Part shown: positions 1-6,213 of the stretch, piece after piece
How positions within the stretch are numbered: position 1 is the first letter of the stretch
How the letters are laid out: each line of letters opens with the position of its first letter
Assembly (NCBI GenBank): GCA_031263625.1
Contig: JAISFK010000083.1
Span: 1 to 13,237 of the forward strand
DNA: 13,237 bases
Source of the DNA: Clostridiales bacterium
GTDB lineage: Bacteria > Bacillota > Clostridia > WRLR01
Direction: 5' to 3'
Made by a program: the position numbers and the translations under genes
The notes under the pieces: generated by a model
The model's database searches: none
Seen by the model: only the letters and a program-made list of their open reading frames with translations
What the model was told of the DNA's origin: nothing

Positions 1-264
1 GAAAAGCGCGGCGGGCAGGCGAAAAGCCCCGCTCATGTCTATGACGGACGCCCCGGCGCCGACGGCCTCGCGCGCGAACGCCATGGATTCGGCGTCCTTG
101 GTGGCGAGGAAGCACAGCCCGCAGTCGGGCAGGCTGCCCTCGGCGCGCCTGGAGTTTCTCCTGTACGCCACCTCTGCGGCGCCGTGCGCGGAGAGGATCC
201 GGTCCAGTTCCATCCCCACCATGCCCGTGTCGCCGAAAATGCCAATCTTGTGTTTCTCACGCAT
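1..264 (-). CDS. argC: N-acetyl-gamma-glutamyl-phosphate reductase, N-terminal part (runs off left edge)
   Basis: The reading frame is open from an ATG at 264 to the window edge, giving 88 residues without a stop. It starts with an NAD(P)-binding glycine motif (GIFGDTGMVGMEL, residues 8-20). It later has the beta-strand signature LCFLATKDAES and then VIDMSGAFRL near residue 80, which matches the D-L-S-x-x-F-R-L block of ArgC. ArgC reduces N-acetyl-glutamyl-phosphate to the semialdehyde in cytoplasmic arginine synthesis. The catalytic cysteine and C-terminal domain lie outside the window. Aspartate-semialdehyde dehydrogenase shares this fold and a similar ID-x-S-x-x-FR block, so it is the main alternative. 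ArgC is preferred because of the SGAFRL wording and the possible arginine-repressor site upstream. No strong Shine-Dalgarno sequence is visible before the ATG. Confidence 0.68.
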   Translation of the reverse strand, partial: MREKHKIGIFGDTGMVGMELDRILSAHGAAEVAYRRNSRRAEGSLPDCGLCFLATKDAESMAFAREAVGAGASVIDMSGAFRLPAALF

Positions 265-278
265 AACATTGCCCTAGC

Positions 279-296
279 CTTGAATAAATATAAATT
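279..296 (-). promoter_or_regulatory. Possible ARG box (ArgR/AhrC operator) in the argC leader
   Basis: The plus strand at 281-294 reads TGAAT-AAAT-ATAAA. Against the ARG-box core TGAAT-wwww-ATTCA this has a perfect left half and 3 of 5 matches in the right half. A further half site ATTCA lies at 311-315, close to the predicted transcription start. The position between promoter and start codon fits arginine repression. Short A+T-rich matches like this also arise by chance, so this is a weak call. Confidence 0.35.
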
Positions 297-318
297 GACT
301 CGCACGAATTATTCAACA

Positions 319-347
319 ATTATACAATAGCAAATCAATAAAAGCAA
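319..347 (-). promoter_or_regulatory. Sigma-A-type promoter of argC
   Basis: On the minus strand there is a -35 TTGCTT (347-342), a 17-nt spacer and a perfect -10 TATAAT (324-319). Transcription would start near 312, leaving a leader of about 48 nt before the argC ATG. The match and the A+T-rich setting are directly visible; promoter activity is inferred. Confidence 0.6.
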
Positions 348-461
348 TAGCCCGAAAAAATAAATCAGTATAATGCCATCGCCCGTTGCCATCGCCTGCC
401 ATCGCCTGCGATTGGTGCCTGCGATTGGTCGATTGGTCGAGTCGGGCCAGAGTGTGAACTT
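348..461. repeat. Degenerate short direct repeats between argC and the AmrS gene
   Basis: The spacer from 265 to 494 carries the argC promoter on its left. To the right it has imperfect repeats: CCATCGCCTG twice in a row (about 389-410), CTGCGATTGGT twice, and GATTGGTC twice in tandem. I see no open frame of interest, no tRNA-like fold and no clear hairpin with a T-run to end the AmrS transcript. Confidence 0.5.
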
Positions 462-492
462 GTATACTGACGAGCATTTGAATTTTCCATAA
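462..492. repeat. 31-nt dispersed direct repeat, left copy
   Basis: The sequence starting GTATACTGACGAGCATTTG (462-480) and running to 492 recurs at 12879-12909 in the same orientation, with one mismatch in 31 positions (T at 486, A at 12903). Flanking bases outside these limits do not match. This copy begins 3 nt beyond the AmrS stop codon. No inverted end, transposase or target duplication identifies it as a known element. Confidence 0.85.
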
Positions 493-494
493 GC

Positions 495-1352
495 CTATCC
501 CACATTGCCGGGGTATGCGTATTTGAGATGGCGCATGGCGGCGCGGGCGGCCTCGAACACGAACTCGGCAGGCGTCGGCTCGCAATCGCGCATCTTGTGC
601 GCGGGGAAAAAGCGGGTCACGTGCAGCGGGATGTCGGGCGATATGCCGCCTATCCAGCGCGCGACGCCCTCGACGGCGGCGACTGTGTCGTTGTGGCCCG
701 TGACGAGCAAAGTCGTGACCTCCACGTGGCACGCCGCGCTCGCCATCCGGATCGCGTCCTTCACGGCGTCCTCGCGCCCGCCGCAGAGCCGCGCGTAAAA
801 ATCCGCGCCGCCCTTCAGGTCGATGTTCATCGCGTCGATGTGTGGGAGCAGCGCGGCCAGCGGCTCGGGGTTGATATAGCCGTTCGTCACCATGACGTTT
901 TTGAGGCCCGAATCGTGCGCGAGCCTGGCCGTTTCAAGCACGAACTCGTACCAGACCGTCGGCTCGTTGTACGTGTACGCGATGCCTATGTTCCCGCGAG
1001 GCACGAGCGCGAGCGCCCGGCCTATGAGCTCCGCGCTGCCGGCGGCCCGCGTCGCGGGGCGCTCTTGGGCTATGGCGTGGTTCTGGCAGAACGGGCACGA
1101 GAGGTTGCAGCCAAAGCTGCCAACCGACAGGATGAGCGAGCCGGGATAAAACCGCCGCAACGGCTTTTTTTCTATGGGATCGAGCGCGATGGACGATATT
1201 CGGCCGTAGTTGCGCGAGCGCAGCGCGCCGCCGTCGTTTTCGCGCGCGCCGCACAGGCCCGCGCCGTCCGGCCTGACGAGGCAGCGGTGCGGGCACAGCA
1301 GGCAGCGCGCGCACGAGTTTTCGGCTTTTTCGTAAAACATGGCCTCAGTCAT
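495..1352 (-). CDS. amrS: AmrS-like radical SAM enzyme (AmmeMemoRadiSam family)
   Basis: This 285-residue protein has the radical SAM cluster motif C82-x3-C86-x2-C89 in GCNLSCPFCQN, which binds the [4Fe-4S] cluster that cleaves S-adenosylmethionine. An N-terminal cysteine-rich segment (C14, C17, C20, C24, C34) precedes it. The family phrases DPIEKKPL-x2-FYPG, AYTYNEPT, VTNGYI, DAMNIDLK and ITRF-like HVTRFFPAHKM follow in order. AmrS is named for co-occurrence with AMMECR1 and MEMO proteins; its reaction is not settled, and neither partner is in this window. The protein stops at the barrel's last strand (YPGNVG), without the Cys-rich tail seen in longer archaeal members. I believe many clostridial members are similarly short. 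The start is the ATG at 1352, with AAGGAG upstream but at a long 13-nt spacing; ATG 1340 is an alternative. Confidence 0.88.
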   Translation of the reverse strand: MTEAMFYEKAENSCARCLLCPHRCLVRPDGAGLCGARENDGGALRSRNYGRISSIALDPIEKKPLRRFYPGSLILSVGSFGCNLSCPFCQNHAIAQERPATRAAGSAELIGRALALVPRGNIGIAYTYNEPTVWYEFVLETARLAHDSGLKNVMVTNGYINPEPLAALLPHIDAMNIDLKGGADFYARLCGGREDAVKDAIRMASAACHVEVTTLLVTGHNDTVAAVEGVARWIGGISPDIPLHVTRFFPAHKMRDCEPTPAEFVFEAARAAMRHLKYAYPGNVG

Positions 1353-1412
1353 GGGCAGGCTTTCGCTCCTTTACACAACGAAAATATCACAAACTGCGGA
1401 AAAAAGCCAGCT

Positions 1413-1463
1413 CCATTTTCAAAATGGCATGTGTCAAGCGTCAAGCAATCGTGTCAAGCAATC
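1413..1463. promoter_or_regulatory. Palindrome and direct repeats upstream of the AmrS gene
   Basis: A perfect inverted repeat CCATTTT-C-AAAATGG spans 1413-1427. Next to it GTCAAGCAATC occurs twice (1440-1450 and 1453-1463, period 13), and a shorter GTCAAGC lies at 1433-1439. On the minus strand these give three TTGAC units, two of them TTGACA. No -10 lies at the right distance from these to call a promoter. The palindrome could be an operator for the AmrS gene; that is inference. Confidence 0.3.
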
Positions 1464-1700
1464 GGCGGCAAAGCTCTTTGCGCAAAAACTATTCCTAATA
1501 ATTGTAAGCTGGCGGCGATTGGCACTGCGCCGCCCCGCTCAAGGCAGAAACGCTGTCGGCGGCGGCCATCGATTCGGCACTTGCTTTCGGTGCCGTCAAG
1601 CGTGGCGTGTTCGTCAACAATCATGTCCGTACAGTTTAAGATCCAGCCATTCCCGCAATCCGCGCAGGGTCGCGTGCAGGCCCAATATTTTTGGGGCGCG
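1464..1700. other. Spacer between the divergent AmrS and isomerase genes, no gene called
   Basis: The full gap between the divergent genes is 1353-1789. Its outer parts hold the palindrome/repeat cluster and the isomerase promoter. The central part has a 56-codon minus-strand frame (1454-1624, ATG start) with no Shine-Dalgarno site and no recognisable family, which I do not call. Composition is mixed, with A+T-rich patches at both ends. Confidence 0.4.
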
Positions 1701-1729
1701 TTGACAAGCGGCGCGGCGAAATATATTAT
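1701..1729 (+). promoter_or_regulatory. Near-consensus promoter of the sugar isomerase gene
   Basis: A perfect -35 TTGACA (1701-1706) is followed by a 17-nt spacer and a -10 TATTAT (1724-1729). Initiation would fall near 1736, leaving a leader of about 54 nt with a tandem TTTATTTATGC-type repeat (1740-1761). This is the best promoter match in the window and suggests the gene is transcribed alone. Confidence 0.7.
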
Positions 1730-1789
1730 TGAAGCGGCTCTTATTTATGCTTTATTTATGCCAAATGCGAGGCAGGGGAGGGTTTGCAG

Positions 1790-2590
1790 ATGCTGTCATC
1801 GGACGCTGGCGGCGCGCAGGGCGGTGCGCGGCTGCTTGAGTATTCTGTGTGCATTGAAATGGTCTTTGGCGGGACGGATTATCTGGATAAAATCCGCAAG
1901 GTGCGCGAGGCGGGTTTCGGGGCGTTTGAATTTTGGAGCTGGTGGGACAAGGACTTGGACGCCGTCACCGCCGCGGCGAAGGAAAACGGCCTCGCCATAT
2001 CGGCGATATGCGCGAAGCCGGCCAGCCTGACCGAGCCGTCCGGGAGGCAGGCGTTCGTAGAGGCGCTGCGGAGCTCCGTGGACGCCGCGCGCAGGGTTGG
2101 CGCGCGCAGCCTCATCGCGCAGACCGGGCAGGACACCGGCGCCGACCGGGGGCTGCAATGGCTGAGCGTCGTCAGCGGCCTGAAAGCCGCCGCGCCGATG
2201 CTCGAGCGCGCGGGGCTCACTCTGCTCGTGGAGCCGCTGAACACGATAGCGGATCACAAGGGCTATTTCCTGTGGAGCTCGTCGGAAGCCTACGATATCG
2301 TTGACGCGGTGGGATCGCCCAGCGTGAAAGTCCTGTTCGACATCTATCACCAGCAGATTATGGAGGGGAACCTCATTTCCAACATAGCGGGCGGGATTGG
2401 GAGGATAGGCCATTTCCACGCGGCGGGGAACCCAGGGCGCCACGATCCGTTCGACGGCGAGATCAACTATCCAGAAGTCCTGAAGGCGATCGGGAAAATG
2501 GGGTACAGCGGATACATTGGGCTGGAATACTCGCCGCTCGGGGATCCGATCGAAAGCCTTGCGCGCGTAAGAAAGGATATGCCCATTTAA
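1790..2590 (+). CDS. Hydroxypyruvate isomerase-like TIM-barrel sugar isomerase
   Basis: This 266-residue protein matches the Hyi/OtnI group of xylose-isomerase-like TIM barrels in length and in its motif series. These are the metal/base glutamate E148 in LLVEPLNT, D184 in LFDIYHQQ, H208/H210 in GHFHAA, the GRHDP-x-DGEINY segment (216-227) and the second catalytic glutamate E246 in GLEYSP. Hyi enzymes interconvert hydroxypyruvate and tartronate semialdehyde, and relatives isomerise other small keto-acids or sugar acids, so the exact substrate is open. ATG 1790 is chosen because AGGGGAGG (1774-1781) sits 8 nt upstream; a TTG at 1784 would be only 2 nt from it. No tartronate-semialdehyde reductase or glyoxylate carboligase gene is nearby, so the pathway is not shown by context. 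Confidence 0.85.
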   Translation: MLSSDAGGAQGGARLLEYSVCIEMVFGGTDYLDKIRKVREAGFGAFEFWSWWDKDLDAVTAAAKENGLAISAICAKPASLTEPSGRQAFVEALRSSVDAARRVGARSLIAQTGQDTGADRGLQWLSVVSGLKAAAPMLERAGLTLLVEPLNTIADHKGYFLWSSSEAYDIVDAVGSPSVKVLFDIYHQQIMEGNLISNIAGGIGRIGHFHAAGNPGRHDPFDGEINYPEVLKAIGKMGYSGYIGLEYSPLGDPIESLARVRKDMPI

Positions 2591-2885
2591 GGCGCTTGGG
2601 CCATATTGGGGCGGGGGGCGCTGGCGCTGGCCTGCGCTGGCTTGAGGGCGGCAGGCGCCGGTCGGGCGGCCTGCCGGCTGGCTGGCGCGACTGCGCGGGT
2701 TGCCCGTCTATTGCCTGTTGCAGACACCGGGCAGGCGACTGCCAGCGGTTGCGCAATTTGCGGGTTGCCCGCCCATTGCCGGATGGCGCTACTATGCGGA
2801 TTGCGCGCCTATTGCCGGCTGCGGCCCGGCGAGCGGCGAAGCTTCGCCGAGTTGCGCGGGCGCGGCGCAACGTGGCGCGGCCTGG
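2591..2885. repeat. GC-rich spacer with three degenerate 21-nt repeats and a hairpin
   Basis: This separates convergent genes. A 21-nt unit of the form GCGGGTTGCCCG...TATTGCC occurs at 2695-2715, 2760-2780 and 2796-2816 with a few changes per copy. An 8-bp inverted repeat (CGGCAGGC 2649-2656 with GCCTGCCG 2669-2676, 12-nt loop) could act as a bidirectional barrier to transcription, but no T-run follows on either strand, so I do not call a terminator. No gene is seen. Confidence 0.5.
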
Positions 2886-4544
2886 CTACCGCAGCCACAG
2901 CAGGTCGGCGTCCGAGGCCAGGTTTTTCGCGGAGTACACGAACAGAATGTCCAGCGCGCGCCGCGCGTCCGCGCTGGCTGCGCCGCCGTCCGCGCCAGGC
3001 ACGCCTACGTCAGACACATCCACGCCAGTTGCGTTTGCGGCCTGCGCGTTTGCGCCTCCGTCCGCGCCAGACACATCCGCATCAGGCACACCGGTGCCAA
3101 TCGCGTTTGCGGCCTGCGCGTTTGCGCCAGTCGCGTTTGCGATCTGCGCGGCCGCGACTTCGCTCGCGCTCTGTCTGTAATATCGCAGATCGATGAGCAC
3201 GATTTTGCTGTAATGCCCGATCAGCAACGGCACGAGGCTGTTTGCGTAAGAATCCTTGATCATCAGCAGCGTCCCGGCCGCCCGCGCCTCCGCGGAGGGC
3301 GCCATGTTCTCGACGGTCGCCAGCGGATGGTTCCCGTCCAGGAACACGGGGTATTTGTCCAGCGCGGCAAGATGCGATTCAAAAAACAGGCTGCCGTACT
3401 CCCCGTCCTTGTCGCTGAACGTGACCGAAACCTGCTCCGGCGGCAGCCACAGCTCGATGTCGTCGGCCTTTGTCAGCCACAGCCCGCTTGCGGAATACGT
3501 CGAGCCGTAAAACCCGGCGTGGCGGCTGACGCCGAATCGGTCGCGCGGGAACGGCTCGAGGCCCCACTGGCGGCAGATTGCCGCATAAGCCGTGTACGCC
3601 CCGTCCATGTTCCAGTGATGGTCGGTGCGGAAGAACAGCGGGGCGCCCGAGTCCATAAATTCGCCGCGCACGTCGATGAAGCCCGGCGGCCGGGCAGGCC
3701 TCGCATCGCCAATGCAGGCCGAGATCTGGGCGAACAGCGCCTCGTCGTTGTAGCCGCTCCAGACATAGCCCGGCAAGTACGGCTTGGCGACGTATCCGGC
3801 CGAAGGCACCGCCAGAACAGCCGTGCGCGCGTTTGCCGCGCCGGCGAAATCGACAATCTTGCCGATCCTCTTGCTCAGCTCCGCGGCGTCGAAGGCGGCG
3901 GGCTTCTCCAGAAGGTCGCCCCTGCTGTCGATATAGACGTCCGTGGCGTTCTGCCTGCCCGTGGCATACGCGAAATACGCGTTGAGGCCCACCCAAAAGC
4001 TTCTCAGCGGCATTTTGTCCGCCAGCCAGGACTCCGCGCCCTCGCTCCAGGCGCCGCTCAGCGCGTTCTCTGCGGTAAAGTCCGGCAGGGTGGAGGCGTA
4101 CCGCTTTTCGTTTTCAAAAAATACCGGCGCGTCGGCAAAGATAAAATACAGCGGGAAAACCAGCAGCAGCGCGGCGCACAGCAACGGCAGCAGCATGTCG
4201 CCGACTGCGGGGATCGAACCGTCGCCGCCGTCGCCGCCGTCGCGCGGGATTAAGCTGTGCTCTGGCAGGGCTTCGCGTTCCTGCGGGCTGCCGTCAGGCA
4301 AGGCCGTGCGCTCCGAGCGAGCGCCAGCATCGGGCGCGGCGAGGGATTTCGCGCTTCCCGAACGGCGTCCGCCAAGCGCCGCGGGCTCCGGTTCAGCGGC
4401 TTTCGGCTCAGCGGTTTTCGGTTCAGCGGTTTTCGGCGCGTCGCCGCCGTCGAGCGGGGTTTCGCCGCGCCTATTCTCGCCGCTGTCTTCTATGCGCCTG
4501 TCCGGCGGCTGCCCCTGCCCGCCGCGCCTCCTGCTGTCTGCCAT
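2886..4544 (-). CDS. DHHW-family (AlgX/AlgJ-like) membrane-anchored polysaccharide acetylation protein
   Basis: This 552-residue protein has three parts. Residues 1-112 are hydrophilic and low in complexity, including AEPKT repeats around 38-56. One membrane segment follows at 117-138 (LLCAALLLVFPLYFIF). The rest is an extracytoplasmic SGNH-like domain with FFRTDHHWN (D308, H309, H310, W311), MIKDSYANS (S432) and DLRYY (452-456). By analogy with AlgX, D308, H310 and S432 form the catalytic triad. DHHW proteins work with MBOAT acyltransferases in O-acetylating exported polysaccharides, and the MBOAT gene lies 173 nt upstream. The C-terminal fold is interrupted at about 463-527 by Ala/Gly/Asp-rich repeats encoded by a 72-nt DNA repeat, before the family-typical LDILFVYSAKNL end. 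ATG 4544 has AGGAGG 13 nt upstream, which is long. A longer frame upstream is Arg/Gly-rich shadow. Confidence 0.87.
   Translation of the reverse strand: MADSRRRGGQGQPPDRRIEDSGENRRGETPLDGGDAPKTAEPKTAEPKAAEPEPAALGGRRSGSAKSLAAPDAGARSERTALPDGSPQEREALPEHSLIPRDGGDGGDGSIPAVGDMLLPLLCAALLLVFPLYFIFADAPVFFENEKRYASTLPDFTAENALSGAWSEGAESWLADKMPLRSFWVGLNAYFAYATGRQNATDVYIDSRGDLLEKPAAFDAAELSKRIGKIVDFAGAANARTAVLAVPSAGYVAKPYLPGYVWSGYNDEALFAQISACIGDARPARPPGFIDVRGEFMDSGAPLFFRTDHHWNMDGAYTAYAAICRQWGLEPFPRDRFGVSRHAGFYGSTYSASGLWLTKADDIELWLPPEQVSVTFSDKDGEYGSLFFESHLAALDKYPVFLDGNHPLATVENMAPSAEARAAGTLLMIKDSYANSLVPLLIGHYSKIVLIDLRYYRQSASEVAAAQIANATGANAQAANAIGTGVPDADVSGADGGANAQAANATGVDVSDVGVPGADGGAASADARRALDILFVYSAKNLASDADLLWLR
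2986..3130. repeat. 72-nt in-frame tandem repeat (two copies) within the DHHW gene
   Basis: Two adjacent units (2986-3057 and 3058-3129) share exact blocks such as CCGTCCGCGCCAG (2986-2998 and 3058-3070). A 26-nt stretch at 3031-3056 recurs exactly at 3103-3128. A third partial copy of the GCGTTTGCG part begins near 3133. The period of 72 keeps the frame and encodes about 24 residues per unit (ANAQAANA... then a V-x-GADGG end). Confidence 0.85.
4391..4435. repeat. 15-nt in-frame tandem repeat (three copies) within the DHHW gene
   Basis: GTTCAGCGGTTTTCG and close variants repeat three times with period 15 (4391-4405, 4406-4420, 4421-4435). On the coding strand each unit gives five residues of the AEPKT kind in the cytoplasmic N-terminal tail. 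Copy-number change would lengthen or shorten this tail without a frameshift. Confidence 0.8.
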
Positions 4545-4717
4545 ATTGCGAAAAAAGCCTCCTGCTCCAAGTTTTGCCGGCCAGTCCCGCCGGCTCATCG
4601 CCCCAGTTTTGCCCGCCTGCCATTGCCATCTGTTGCCAGTCGCCGGTGCCGTTGCTGCCAGCCGCTCTGCGGGCGGCGTCCGCGTGCGCCGTCTGGCACG
4701 AGGCGCCGCGCCGCAGG

Positions 4718-6181
4718 CTAGAACCTGAAATAGATGAACGGGTTGTAGCTCTGGCTCGTGACCGCCGCCGCGCACAGGGCCAGCAGCGCGATCGAGCCGG
4801 CCGCCTCCCACGCGGCGCGCCCGCGCGGCGCCATGCGGCCCAGCAGCGCCTTGGGCAGCGGCGTGGCGGCGACGGCGCATATGGCGAGCATCGGCAAATA
4901 CGCCAGCGTCACGCGCAGCGCGTCGGGCGAGAAGGCGCCGGCCCGCGTCCACGCGAACATCCCCGCCGCGTATGAGGCCAGCGCCGAGAAGTCCGTGAAA
5001 TAAAACAGGACCCATCCAAATACGACAAAGAACAGCGCGTAAAGGTGCCGGACTGCCGCCGGGGCCCTGTCCAGCAGCCGGCCCAGGAACAGCTTTTCCG
5101 CTATGAGCAGGGCGCAAAAATACAGCCCCCACACGACAAAATTCCAGCTCGCGCCATGCCACAGCCCCGTCAGGAACCACACGACCAGCAGGTTCAGAAT
5201 TTGGCGGCGCGGCCCCGCGCGGTTGCCGCCAAGCGGGATGTACACGTACATCCTGAACCACGTGGACAGCGTTATGTGCCATCTGCGCCAAAAGTCCGTT
5301 ATGCTGCCGGCAATGTAGGGGTAGTTGAAGTTCTGCGGAAAGCGGAAGCCCATCATTTTGCCCAGCCCGACGGCCATGTCCGAGTAGCCGCTGAAATCAA
5401 AGTATATCTGAAACGAATACGCGATGGCCCCGACCCAGGCGCCGACCAGGCCGTTGCCGCCGCCAAGCAGGCTGTCGGCGGCGCCTGTCAGGCCGATCCC
5501 GCCGCCCGCTGCGGCCGCGCCCGCTGCGGCGCTCGCCGCGCCGTTGAGCGACTCCCACATCTGGCCCATCGCGTTGGCGAGCAGGAGCTTTTTCGCGAGG
5601 CCCACGGCGAACTGCTTTATGCCGTCGCTGACGATGGCAAAATTGACGACGCGGTGCTCCATTTCGAGCATTACGTCGCTGTATCGGACGATGGGCCCGG
5701 CAATCAGCTGGGGGAACAGGGAAACGTATGTCCCGAACAGGAACGGGTTGGCCTGGGCCGGCACGTCGCCGCGATAGACGTCGATCACGTATGACATGCA
5801 CTGGAACGTGTAAAACGAGATGCCGACCGGCAGCAGGATGTCGGGCGCGCCGAGCGCCTTGAGCTGCGGGAACAGCAGCGCGGCGTTGCCGATCGCGAAG
5901 GCGGCGTATTTATAGTAGCCCAGCAGCAGCAGGTTTGCCGCCACGGTCAGCGCGAGCGCCGGCTTTTTCTTCGCGGGGAACCGCGATATGAGCATCGCGC
6001 CGGCGTAGTTCAGCGCTATGGAAAACATCATGAGAAGGATGTAGACCGGCTCGCCCCAGCCATAAAAAAACAGGTTCGCGGCGAGCAAAAAATACAGCTG
6101 CCACCTCGCCGGGATAAGATAGTATCCGAGCAGCGCGGCCGGGAGGAAGGCAAATAGAAATATGACGGACGAAAATACCAT
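4718..6181 (-). CDS. MBOAT-family membrane-bound O-acyltransferase (AlgI/PatA-like)
   Basis: This 487-residue polytopic membrane protein matches AlgI-type MBOAT enzymes along its length. It shows the N-terminal FFYGWGEPVYILLM region, LLPVGISFYTFQCMSYVIDVYRG (117-138), FPQLIAGPIVRYSD, IYFDFSGYSDMA (259-270), DFWRRWHITLS (296-306, with H302) and the hallmark WHGASWNF with invariant H342. These proteins pass acyl groups, usually acetyl, across the membrane for transfer to exported polysaccharide or wall polymer. Residues 212-246 are a Gly/Ala-rich stretch inside the loop before the FDFSGYSD helix, richer in small residues than I expect for the family. ATG 6181 has GGCGG 4 nt upstream. The DUF4358 gene ends 32 nt upstream and the DHHW gene follows, so co-transcription is likely. 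Confidence 0.93.
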   Translation of the reverse strand: MVFSSVIFLFAFLPAALLGYYLIPARWQLYFLLAANLFFYGWGEPVYILLMMFSIALNYAGAMLISRFPAKKKPALALTVAANLLLLGYYKYAAFAIGNAALLFPQLKALGAPDILLPVGISFYTFQCMSYVIDVYRGDVPAQANPFLFGTYVSLFPQLIAGPIVRYSDVMLEMEHRVVNFAIVSDGIKQFAVGLAKKLLLANAMGQMWESLNGAASAAAGAAAAGGGIGLTGAADSLLGGGNGLVGAWVGAIAYSFQIYFDFSGYSDMAVGLGKMMGFRFPQNFNYPYIAGSITDFWRRWHITLSTWFRMYVYIPLGGNRAGPRRQILNLLVVWFLTGLWHGASWNFVVWGLYFCALLIAEKLFLGRLLDRAPAAVRHLYALFFVVFGWVLFYFTDFSALASYAAGMFAWTRAGAFSPDALRVTLAYLPMLAICAVAATPLPKALLGRMAPRGRAAWEAAGSIALLALCAAAVTSQSYNPFIYFRF

Positions 6182-6213
6182 TAAACCGCCTTATACGCAC
6201 TCATGCGAAATAC

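Noticed and set aside
1454..1624. 56-codon minus-strand frame in the AmrS-isomerase spacer
   Set aside because: No Shine-Dalgarno site, no family resemblance, and it ends in the TTGAC repeats. It is too weak to call a gene.
528..2030. 500-codon plus-strand open frame across the AmrS gene and into the isomerase gene
   Set aside because: It is antisense to AmrS, which has clear motifs, then crosses a promoter and overlaps the isomerase in another frame. Arg/Ala-rich composition with no family pattern is typical of shadow frames in high-GC DNA.
2649..2676. Bidirectional terminator between the isomerase and DHHW genes
   Set aside because: The hairpin is plausible, but T-runs are absent on both sides, so a terminator cannot be supported.
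2700..4253. 517-codon plus-strand frame opposite the DHHW gene
   Set aside because: The opposite strand carries the DHHW motifs, membrane segment and conserved ending. The plus-strand translation has no recognisable domain.
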